This document shows positions 20,712-28,933 of a stretch of DNA of 64,000 nt, piece after piece (position 1 is the stretch's first letter; every line of letters begins with the position of its first letter). A program made the translations under genes and the position numbers. The stretch is from the NCBI GenBank assembly GCA_016125425.1, contig WGLT01000012.1, forward strand, positions 205,003 through 269,002, in the 5' to 3' direction. The DNA is from Alphaproteobacteria bacterium (GTDB lineage Bacteria; Pseudomonadota; Alphaproteobacteria; Caulobacterales; Parvularculaceae). The notes under the pieces are model-generated. The model was not told the origin of the DNA. It worked only from the letters and a program-made list of their open reading frames with translations, and did not search any database.

Positions 20712-21587
20712 TCATTTCTTCAAAATGCGCCCCGCGACGGCGTCGAGTTTCCTGACCATCGCCGGATCGCGCGCGTCGGGCGCCGTGATCACGGCGTGAT
20801 CGAGAACGGTCTCGATCCCGAGCGGCGAGGGCGCGCGCGTCGGACCGAGGCGCTTGGCGACGTCGGCGATGAGACGGCGCGCGGCGGCCGTGTTGGCGCG
20901 CATCACAGAGAGAACATCGGCGACTTCGACCGGCTTTTCATCCGTTCGCCAACAATCATAGTCGGTGACCATGGCGACCGAGGCGTAGGGAAGCTCCGCC
21001 TCGCGGGCGAGTTTGGCTTCCGGCATATTGGTCATGCCGATCACGTCCGCGCCGAAAGCGCGGTAAAGACTGGATTCGGCGCGCGAGGAGAATTGCGGCC
21101 CCTCCATGCATAGATAGGCTCCCTCCGCCGCGAAGGGGATTTTGAGCGCGCCGCAGGACGCGGCGAGCGCCTCGGCGAGCGCCGGGCAGACGGGCCTGGC
21201 CATTGACACATGCGCGACGAAGCCTTCGCCGAAAAAAGAGCTTTCCCGGCGCGTCGTCCTGTCGATGAACTGGTCGACGATGACGAAGCGGCCGGGCGCC
21301 AGCGCCTCGCGCAGCGAGCCGCAGGACGAGACGGAGATGAGATCGGTCGCGCCGGCGCGCTTCAGGGCGTCGATATTGGCGCGATAGTTGATCGCGCCGG
21401 GCGGAAGGCGGTGGCCCTTGCCGTGCCGGGCGAGGAAGAGAATGTCGACGCCGGCGAGCTTGCCCGAGACCAGCGCGTCGGAAGGCGGGCCCCAGGGCGT
21501 TTCGATTTCAAGGCGCTTTGCGCCTTCAAGGGCCTCAATCTCATAGAGCCCCGATCCCCCGATCACGCCGATGACGCGCTTTTCCAT
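20712..21587 (-). CDS. mtnP: S-methyl-5'-thioadenosine phosphorylase
   Basis: 'RVIGVIGGSGLYEIE', 'FLARHGKGHRLPPGAINYRANIDALK', 'CMEGPQFSSRAES', 'IGMTNMPEAKLAREAELPYASVAMVTDYDCW'. Confidence 0.93.
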   Translation of the reverse strand: MEKRVIGVIGGSGLYEIEALEGAKRLEIETPWGPPSDALVSGKLAGVDILFLARHGKGHRLPPGAINYRANIDALKRAGATDLISVSSCGSLREALAPGRFVIVDQFIDRTTRRESSFFGEGFVAHVSMARPVCPALAEALAASCGALKIPFAAEGAYLCMEGPQFSSRAESSLYRAFGADVIGMTNMPEAKLAREAELPYASVAMVTDYDCWRTDEKPVEVADVLSVMRANTAAARRLIADVAKRLGPTRAPSPLGIETVLDHAVITAPDARDPAMVRKLDAVAGRILKK

Positions 21588-21769
21588 GATCTTGCGTCCT
21601 TTGGTCAAAGCGCGGTTCTTAGCGGGTTGCGGCGGGCGGGGCGATAGCCGGCGGCCCGCCTGTGCGCCTGCAATCGCGTTTTGCGGGCGAATTGACTACA
21701 AACGCGGCGGCGGCGGGGTGCGGCGCCCTGACGGCGGACGACGACGGAAAGGCGAGCGGCGAGAAAGAC

Positions 21770-22789
21770 ATGGCGCGCGCGGTCACGGTCATTATCGTGA
21801 ATTTCAATGCGGGCGCGCGCCTTGCCCGCGTCATCGCCCATCTGCGCGCGCAAGTCTTCCAGGATTTCGACGTCATCGTCTTCGACAACGCCTCGAGCGA
21901 CGGATCGGCGGACGGCCTCGAGGCCGGCGCGCTCGATCTGCGCGTGATCAAATCGGCCGAAAATCTCGGCTTTGCGGCCGGCAATAACCGCGCGGCGAGA
22001 GAGGCGGCGGGCGAGTGGATCGCCTTCTTGAACCCCGACGCCTATCCCGAACCCGGCTGGCTCGCCGCGCTGATGAACGCGGCGGCGCGGCATCCGGGGG
22101 TCGACGCTTTCGGCTCGCTTCAGATCGACGCCGGCGATCCGGCGCGCCTCGACGGCGCGGGCGACGCCTATCACGTGTTCGGCCTTCCCTGGCGCGGCGG
22201 CTTCGGCTGGCCGGCCGCGCTCGCGCCCGAAGAAGGAGAATGCTTTGCGCCCTGCGCGGCGGCGGCGCTCTACCGGCGCGCGACCTTCGACGCGCTCGGC
22301 GGGTTCGACGAAAGCTTTTTCTGCTATGGCGAGGATGTCGATCTCGGCTTTCGCCTTCGGCTCGCGGGCGGGCGCGCGGTCGAGGTTCCGGGCGCGCGCG
22401 TCGCGCATGAAGGGTCGGGCGTCACCGGACGGCGCAGCGAATTCACCACCTATCACGGCCATCGCAACCGGATCTGGACTTATTTCAAGAACATGCCGGG
22501 CGCGATCCTCTGGCCGATGCTGCCCTTTCATCTTCTGACGGATGTTTATCTTCTCTTGCGTCTGTCCGCGATCGGCCTTGGCGGGGCGTATCTCAAGGCC
22601 ATGCGCGACGCATGGAAAGACCGCGCGCGCATCTTCGCCGAACGCCGGCGCATTCAGGCGTCGCGGCGCGTCTCGTTCGCCGACCTCGCCCGCGCGCTCT
22701 CCTGGTCGCCCTTCGCCGTGATGCAGCGCGCGCCGGTCATTCGCGCGGTCAAGCCCGCCCCGGCGGCGCAGATGGAGGCGCGCGTCTGA
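21770..22789 (+). CDS. Glycosyltransferase family 2 (rhamnosyltransferase-like)
   Basis: 'VTVIIVNFNAGARLARVIAHLRAQ', 'DASSDGSADGLE'-type repeat 'FDNASSDGSADGLE', 'FAAGNNRAAREAAGEWIAFLNPDA', 'GGFDESFFCYGEDVDLGFRLRLAG'. Confidence 0.9.
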   Translation: MARAVTVIIVNFNAGARLARVIAHLRAQVFQDFDVIVFDNASSDGSADGLEAGALDLRVIKSAENLGFAAGNNRAAREAAGEWIAFLNPDAYPEPGWLAALMNAAARHPGVDAFGSLQIDAGDPARLDGAGDAYHVFGLPWRGGFGWPAALAPEEGECFAPCAAAALYRRATFDALGGFDESFFCYGEDVDLGFRLRLAGGRAVEVPGARVAHEGSGVTGRRSEFTTYHGHRNRIWTYFKNMPGAILWPMLPFHLLTDVYLLLRLSAIGLGGAYLKAMRDAWKDRARIFAERRRIQASRRVSFADLARALSWSPFAVMQRAPVIRAVKPAPAAQMEARV

Positions 22790-22790
22790 C

Positions 22791-23861
22791 ATGAACTCAC
22801 GCTTCTCCATCGCGGTACCCGTCGGCGCCTGGCATGATCTCCTGCCGGCCAATCTCGCGAGCCTTCGCGCGCAGAACGTTCCGGTGAGCGTCGCGCTGCT
22901 CGACGCGTCGGGCGATCCGCGCGTCGTCGAACTCGCCGACCGTCACGGCGATTTCCTCCGCTACCGGCGGCACGGGCCGGACGAGGGGCAATCGGACGCG
23001 ATCCTCGAAGGCTGGGCGAACGCGCCGGGCGATATTCTCGGCTGGCTGAACGCCGACGACGTGCTGATGCCGGGCGCGCTCGGCCTGGCGCTCGAGCAAT
23101 TCGAAGCGAAGTCGGCGCTCGATGTCGTCTACGGACATTCCCTCATCATCGACGAAACGGGGGCGATGACCGGCTATCATTTTGCGGTGGAGCCGCCGAG
23201 CGCGCGCCTCTATGAGGCCGGCATCATCTCGCAGCCTTCCTGTTTTTTCCGCAGAAAGAGCTATGAGCGCGCCGGCGGGCTCGACAGAAGCCTCCATTAC
23301 GTCATGGACTGGGAGCTCTGGATACGGATGATGAAGTCCGGCGCGCGTTTCGGATTCATCGACGCGCCGCTCTCCATGGTTCTGTGGGGCGGAGAGACGA
23401 AGACCGCCTCCTTCAACCGGCGCCGGCGCGAAGAGATCCGCAGCGTTCTTGCGGCGCACGCGCCGGAAGGAAAGCAGGGCGGGGTCTTCCGCGCCTTCGC
23501 GCTTCACACGCTGACGGAGCGCTTGCAGCCGCCGGCCTTGCGAAAGGCGGTCCTGCGCCGGCTTCGCCGCGGGGGCCAGGCGATTTACGGCGTCGGCGCG
23601 GACGGGCGCCTTCAGACACGCGCGAAACTTTTCCTTGCGCATTTTTCGGATGCGCCAAAATCGGGCTTTTCGCTCGAAGTCGACGGCGATCCGCGCGCTT
23701 TGCGCGTCGCAAGCGAGGGCGTCGCGCTCGCCGCCGCTGCGAGAAGGGGCGCGCTCGACGTCGCTCTGGAGCGTCCGCTCGAAGCCGGCCGCCTCGTCGT
23801 GGCGGATATAGCGCTCGCCAGTGACGCGCGCGTCTTTCTCAAACGCTGCGCGTGGATCTGA
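22791..23861 (+). CDS. Glycosyltransferase (GT2-like)
   Basis: 'GQSDAILEGWANAPGDILGWLNADDVLMPGALGLALEQF', 'SCFFRRKSYERAGGLDRSLHYVMDWELWIRM'. Confidence 0.85.
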   Translation: MNSRFSIAVPVGAWHDLLPANLASLRAQNVPVSVALLDASGDPRVVELADRHGDFLRYRRHGPDEGQSDAILEGWANAPGDILGWLNADDVLMPGALGLALEQFEAKSALDVVYGHSLIIDETGAMTGYHFAVEPPSARLYEAGIISQPSCFFRRKSYERAGGLDRSLHYVMDWELWIRMMKSGARFGFIDAPLSMVLWGGETKTASFNRRRREEIRSVLAAHAPEGKQGGVFRAFALHTLTERLQPPALRKAVLRRLRRGGQAIYGVGADGRLQTRAKLFLAHFSDAPKSGFSLEVDGDPRALRVASEGVALAAAARRGALDVALERPLEAGRLVVADIALASDARVFLKRCAWI

Positions 23862-23869
23862 GTCTTTCC

Positions 23870-25003
23870 TCACGCCGCCTGGCCCCCGCTTGCGGTCGCG
23901 CCCGCCACATCGCCCGGCAGATTTGAGGCGCCGCCTTGGTAGGTGAGGACCGAATTGAAGGTTATGGCGTATTTCTTGCCGGTCGCCGCGCCAGTGACGT
24001 TCGAGCCGTTGAGGCGGATCGAGGAGATTAAATCGGCGATGGCGAAGGCGTTGGAGAAGCTCGGCGTTCCCGAGCAGGTGATCGTGTCTGCGGTCGCCTT
24101 GAGCATGTTGGCGCCCTGCACGACGTATAAAGCGCAGGCGTGCGATCCGGATGCATAGACGATACTGCCCGTCAGGCTGACGCGCGCGGCGAGCTCGCCA
24201 TGCACGTCATGGCCGGAAAAGCCGGGCCCGAATTCGCAATTGTCGATCGTGACCCCGCAGCCGTCCGCGCGCACGCCGTGCTTGCAGTATGCTGAGGTGC
24301 TCTGGAAGCGCAGGCCGCTGATCGTCCAGCCGTCGACGAGAACGCCAATGGTGGAGTGCAGGACCGATTCCGTCGCCGACGCATCGAGCACGACATTCGA
24401 GGGCGTTCCCGTATCGCCGACGATGACGGCGCCCGCCCCGCCGATGAGCGGCGCGTTGATGGTGATCGCCTCATCATAGGTCCCGGCCCCGACATGGATC
24501 GTCGCCGTGTAAATGGACAAATCGAGCGCGGAGACGACATCGACCGCCTTCTGGATCGTGGCGAAAGCGCCGGCGGCGGAATCGGAGAGCCCGTCATTGG
24601 CGTCGTTCCCGTCCGTGCGCACGTAATAGTCCCGGTCGGCCGTCAGCTTGTCGCGCCCGCCCGAGATCTGGCTCCACGCCGCGCCGTCATAGATGAGGAG
24701 CCTGTCCGCGTCGGCGACCCAGGCGCGCCAGCCCTCTTTCGGGGAGAGCTGCGACCAGGCTCCGTCGACATAATAGGCGACGGAGAGATCGGTCATCGCG
24801 CCCCAGTCAGCGCCGGTCTTGCCCGCGGGCAGGATATAGCAGTCGCCGTCCGAAGGAGCGCCCGGCTAGGCGGCCGTCGTCGCCGAAACGACCGTGAGCT
24901 GAACGACCGCATCGAGCTTTCTCAGCGATTCATTCACGGTGACATGCTTTTGCGACTGCGCGGCCGCAAGATAGGGAAGCTGAAGTTTGGTCGAGTCGCT
25001 CAT
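23870..25003 (-). pseudogene. DUF2793-like N-terminus plus beta-helix (pectin-lyase-like) protein, interrupted by an in-frame amber codon (TAG at 24866-24868); the ORF track shows only the downstream part, 23870-24796
   Basis: Reading from ATG 25003 (SD 'gaggtg'): MSDSTKLQLPYLAAAQSQKHVTVNESLRKLDAVVQLTVVSATTAA*PGAPSDGDCYILPAGKTGADWGAMTDLSVAYYVDGAWSQLSPKEGWRAWVADADRLLIYDG...; frame is continuous across the stop (25003-24796 = 69 codons). Confidence 0.75.
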
Positions 25004-25060
25004 CGGCACCTCTTCGGTGAAAAATCGAAACCGCCGAAAAGGCTAAGAGCGCGCCGGCGC

Positions 25061-25080
25061 CGTTCGATAACTATCGAACG
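25061..25080. promoter_or_regulatory. Palindrome CGTTCGATA-AC-TATCGAACG upstream of the DUF2793-like gene; candidate operator
   Basis: Perfect 9-bp arms with a 2-bp spacer, 58 bp upstream of ATG 25003; related palindrome at 2291-2308. Confidence 0.5.
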
Positions 25081-25225
25081 CCCCTATGCGGGAATTCGCT
25101 CTGAAGTTGTCGCGCGCGGAGCGAGATCGGGCTGGGCGCGCCGCGGCGATTGGCCGAAATTTTTTCGTCGGCGCGCGCGTTTTCAACTTCAGGTCGCAGA
25201 AATTTGCGACAATGTTTTCGCGTTT

Positions 25226-26107
25226 TCAGCCTTCGAAATAGGCGGCCGGCCGGGAGAGCGGGCGCGAAAGCCGCGCCTCGAACAGGCCGCCGGAGAGCGG
25301 GCGGGGGCGCAATTCATCCGTATCAAGACCAATTGAGGCGGATGTGACGAACAGCCGGTCTTCAGCGAAAGCGACGCTTGTCGGGCGGCGAACCGGAAGA
25401 GGGAGGGTCTCGAGGAGTTCGCCCTCCGGCGAAAAGCGCCGCACGGCTGCGCCGTCCCAGAAGGCGATCCACAAACAGCCTTCGGCGTCGATCTCCATGC
25501 CGTCCGGATAGCCGTCTTGCGGCTCGAACGTCAGAAAAACGCGCTTTTCCCCGAGCGTTTCGCCGTCGGTCTCGGCGACATAGACATTCCGCACGGCGGA
25601 ATCGGTGAGGAAGACGCGCCCGCGGGCGGCGTCAAAAGCCGGGCCGTTCGTCACCTTGAAATGCTCGTCGAGCCGGACTGTCCGCCCTTCCGGCGAAAGC
25701 CGCCACCACGCGCCCGTCGCTTCTTCCTCGCGGTCGTCCATCGTCCCGGCCCAGAAGCCGCCTTTCGGGTCGACCTTGCCGTCATTGAAGCGGTGATGGG
25801 CGATGTGGCCCTCGGGATTGGAGATCGCTTCAAAATGCGCCTCGCCGCGCTCGATCCTCAGCCGCGCAAAGCCGTCCTTGCGCACGCAGACATAGCCGCC
25901 CTTCCGCGCCAGCCCGATCGCGCTCGTCATCCCATGCGCATGAAGGGTCACAATACGCTCCGTTTGCGGATCGTATTCGAAGATCTTCCCGCCCTTGATG
26001 TCGACGAAGACAAGCCGGCGCGTGCGCGGGTCCCATAAGGGGCCTTCGCCGAGAACGGCGCCGACGGGGGCGACGCAACGAACTTCGCCTGAAACGCTCT
26101 CCGTCAT
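25226..26107 (-). CDS. SMP-30/gluconolactonase/LRE family lactonase
   Basis: 'APVGAVLGEGPLWDPRTRRLVFVDIKGGKIFEYDP', 'TNGPAFDAARGRVFLTDSAVRNVYV', 'PDGMEIDAEGCLWIAFWDG'. Confidence 0.9.
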   Translation of the reverse strand: MTESVSGEVRCVAPVGAVLGEGPLWDPRTRRLVFVDIKGGKIFEYDPQTERIVTLHAHGMTSAIGLARKGGYVCVRKDGFARLRIERGEAHFEAISNPEGHIAHHRFNDGKVDPKGGFWAGTMDDREEEATGAWWRLSPEGRTVRLDEHFKVTNGPAFDAARGRVFLTDSAVRNVYVAETDGETLGEKRVFLTFEPQDGYPDGMEIDAEGCLWIAFWDGAAVRRFSPEGELLETLPLPVRRPTSVAFAEDRLFVTSASIGLDTDELRPRPLSGGLFEARLSRPLSRPAAYFEG

Positions 26108-26171
26108 GCGCCAATCCGGATTTCGCGCGGGCGCGCGCCGGCCGGCGAACGCTGCATGAGAACGCGCCCGC

Positions 26172-27116
26172 TCACAGTCGCTCGCCGAGAAGCCGCGCCA
26201 TCTTGTCGATTGCGAGCAGACTGACGCGCTTGACCGCATCGACTGTGTTCGAGCCGTTATGCGAGCCGAAAATGCATCTGTCGAAGCGCCTCAGCGGGGA
26301 GGCGGGCGCGAGCGGTTCGACCTCGAACACGTCAAGGGCGGCCGAATGGACGACGCCGCTCTCAAGACCTTTAAGCAGCGCCCCTTCGGAAATGACCGGC
26401 CCGCGGCCGACATTCACGACGCGCACGCCGTTCTTCAGCTTCGAAAGCAGCGCTTCATTGAACATGCCGCGGGTCTCATTGTTCAGCGGGCAGGTGAATA
26501 TGAGGAAGTCCGCCTCGCCGATGCGCGCCGGCCATTCGGCGCGTTCGACCTCAAGGCCCTCGACGGGTTTGAAAAACGGATCATAGGCGATGACTTTGCA
26601 CCCGCAGGCGAGAATGCGCCGCGCCGTCTGCCGGCCGATATCGCCGAAACCGACGATCGCGACCGTCTTGCCGGACATGCTGACGCCCGCCGGTTTCGGC
26701 CAGAGATTCTTCTCGCGGATCTCCCGGTCGATGCGATAGCTCTCGCGCGCGAGGCCGAGCGCGTAGGCGAGCGCGAGATCGGCGACCTCGCCGCCGAATA
26801 CGCCCGGCGTGTTCTCGACCGGAACGCCGAAATCCTTGAAGGCCGCGAAGTCGACATTGTCGACGCCGACGCCCCATTTGACCGCCGCCTTCAGCCGGCC
26901 CTTGACGCCCGCCGCGACGACGTCGCGCGTCGCCGGATCGTCGCCGATGATCCAGCCGTCATAGAGCGGGATCTCCTTGATCAGCTCCTCGACCGTTTTG
27001 ACCTGGGTCATCTGCGCCGGAACGCATTCGAGCCCTTTTTCGGCGAAGGCCGAGCGGAACGACTCGATCATGCCGAGCATGGGCGGGCAGGTGACGTAGA
27101 TTTTCGGCGCGGTCAT
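26172..27116 (-). CDS. D-isomer-specific 2-hydroxyacid dehydrogenase (phosphoglycerate dehydrogenase-like)
   Basis: 'KTVAIVGFGDIGRQTARRILACGCKVIAYDPF' Rossmann motif; catalytic Arg 'VNVGRGPVI', Glu 'ALDVFEVEPL', His 'FGSHNGSNT'. Confidence 0.9.
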   Translation of the reverse strand: MTAPKIYVTCPPMLGMIESFRSAFAEKGLECVPAQMTQVKTVEELIKEIPLYDGWIIGDDPATRDVVAAGVKGRLKAAVKWGVGVDNVDFAAFKDFGVPVENTPGVFGGEVADLALAYALGLARESYRIDREIREKNLWPKPAGVSMSGKTVAIVGFGDIGRQTARRILACGCKVIAYDPFFKPVEGLEVERAEWPARIGEADFLIFTCPLNNETRGMFNEALLSKLKNGVRVVNVGRGPVISEGALLKGLESGVVHSAALDVFEVEPLAPASPLRRFDRCIFGSHNGSNTVDAVKRVSLLAIDKMARLLGERL

Positions 27117-27121
27117 TCGTT

Positions 27122-27841
27122 TCAGTCCTCGGGAAGCGTTTCGCCGCGCGCCACGCGCATCAGCAGCGATTCAGCGATGAACCAGTCCGACTTCTCGTCG
27201 ATATCGACCGATTCGAGCGCAGGCGTCGCGAACAGGATCGGTTTTTCGCCGATGCGCGCTTTCGTTTTCGCAAAGCTCTCGGCGGTGAACAGATAGCAGA
27301 CGGAGTTCTCTTCGAGATAGGGCGGCAAATCCTGCGTGCGCACAAGATTGTTCGGGTCGTGATTAATGGCCGCGCCTTCAGGCGTATAAAAGCGCGTCTG
27401 ATGCGGCGTCACCGTAAAGAGCGAGTCCGCCTCGCCTTTCTCCAGCGCCGCTTGATAGCGCGCAATCATTTTCCGGATCGTCGCGACGGAAAGAAGCGGG
27501 TTCGTCGTATGCGTCATCAGGTAATAGTCCGACGGCGTGTTTTCGATATCGTCGGCCAGGACGAGATTCATCGAGACGAAATCGCCGCACAGCTCGGGCT
27601 TGCGGTCGCGGATCATCACCTTGCCGTCATAGGCGCCGTCCTTGAGGCCGTTGTCGGCGAGGATGGCGCGCGCGTCCGTGTTGATGACGATGCGGTCGAT
27701 CTCGGGCGTTTCGGCGAGCGTGTCGAGGATCCAGCGAAAAAGCGGTTTGCCCGCGATTTCCCGGAAATTCTTCGAGGTGACGCGCGCGCTGTGCGCTTTC
27801 ATCGGCAAGAGCGCGGTCAGGCTTTTCGATTGATTGATCAC
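27122..27841 (-). CDS. Acylneuraminate cytidylyltransferase-family nucleotidyltransferase (CMP-sugar synthetase-like)
   Basis: 'LLPMKAHSARVTSKNFREIAGKPLFRWILDTLAETPEIDRIVINTDA', 'YLMTHTTNPLLSVATIRKMI'. Confidence 0.85.
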   Translation of the reverse strand: MINQSKSLTALLPMKAHSARVTSKNFREIAGKPLFRWILDTLAETPEIDRIVINTDARAILADNGLKDGAYDGKVMIRDRKPELCGDFVSMNLVLADDIENTPSDYYLMTHTTNPLLSVATIRKMIARYQAALEKGEADSLFTVTPHQTRFYTPEGAAINHDPNNLVRTQDLPPYLEENSVCYLFTAESFAKTKARIGEKPILFATPALESVDIDEKSDWFIAESLLMRVARGETLPED

Positions 27842-27867
27842 GGGGTCTCCTGAATGCGAAGGCGCGC

Positions 27868-28857
27868 CTAACGGCGGGGCTGGGTCGAAGGTTTGGCGAG
27901 CACGGCGGGGCGCTCGCTTTCTGCGCGGCGGGTCGCGCGCCGGCGCTTTGACCGCGGATAATAATAGCTTTCCTTCTGCGCGCGCGAGAGCACGCGGTGC
28001 TCATTATGACCGAGATAAGCGCCCCAGAACTGCGCGAAGCGGAAACCGATGATGCCGGGCGCCTCCTTGAAGAAGCGCCGCTGTGCGATCGCCTCGCTGA
28101 AGTCGTGGAAAACGCCCGCCGAGAAGCAGCGCAGGAAATCGCTGAAATGAAAATGCACTTCCGGAAAGATTTCGCGTAAGGTGAGCGCTTCCCGGTAATA
28201 GCGCCGGCGCGTCTGCGAAAGCGTCTCTTCGTGAATGTGGATGACGGGCGCGTCCGCGACGTAGCCGATCCGTCCGCCCTCTTTCATGATCGCCTTGGCG
28301 AGGACCATGTCTTCGAGGCCGGTGACGTTTTCGTCGAAGCGATGTCTTTCCCAGAGTTCGCGCCGGATCGCCGCATTCGCATTATTGCAGAATGGTTCGG
28401 CCTGCGGAATTTTGTCGGCTTCGCCGAAATAATGCGCAAAAACCTGATGCTCGGAAAAGCGGCTGATCTCATGCCCGGTCTGGCCGCCATAGACATAATC
28501 GGCCGCTCCTTCGATCAGCGGCGCGACAAGATTGGCGAGCCAGCGCTCATGGGCGGGAATGCAATGCGCCGAGATGAAAACCAGATAGTCGCCCGTCGCC
28601 GCGTCGCAGCCCATATTGAGCGAGCGCCCGAAGGTGAATTCCGATTTCTTGATGTGGACGATCCGGCAGCCATGCTTTCGGGCGATGTCGAGCGTGCCGT
28701 CGGTCGAGCCGGAATCGACGAGAATGATCTCGACGCGCGCGCCGCCCGTCTCCTGCCGCTTGCAGGCGGACAGCGCATCGTCGAACCATTTCTCCTCGTT
28801 GAGCGCGCGGAAAATAATGCTGATCGCGCGTCCGGCGGTTTCGCCTTTTGCAGACAT
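27868..28857 (-). CDS. Glycosyltransferase family 2
   Basis: 'ISIIFRALNEEKWFDDALSACKRQETGGARVEIILVDSGSTDGTLDIARKHGCRIVHIKKSEFTFGRSLNMGCDAATGDYLVFISAHCIPA'. Confidence 0.9.
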   Translation of the reverse strand: MSAKGETAGRAISIIFRALNEEKWFDDALSACKRQETGGARVEIILVDSGSTDGTLDIARKHGCRIVHIKKSEFTFGRSLNMGCDAATGDYLVFISAHCIPAHERWLANLVAPLIEGAADYVYGGQTGHEISRFSEHQVFAHYFGEADKIPQAEPFCNNANAAIRRELWERHRFDENVTGLEDMVLAKAIMKEGGRIGYVADAPVIHIHEETLSQTRRRYYREALTLREIFPEVHFHFSDFLRCFSAGVFHDFSEAIAQRRFFKEAPGIIGFRFAQFWGAYLGHNEHRVLSRAQKESYYYPRSKRRRATRRAESERPAVLAKPSTQPRR

Positions 28858-28933
28858 CGAATCGACCCCCGCGCCCGCATGCGACTGTCAGGAGGGCGCT
28901 CCTGTTTCTAGGCGATTTTCGGCCTCGGGCAAA

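Noticed and set aside
17005-20715. 1236-aa minus-strand ORF
   Set aside because: Lies antisense to pyrC-rmlC-B-D-A, whose protein motifs are unambiguous; composition is Arg/Gly/Glu-rich as expected from a GC-rich antisense frame.
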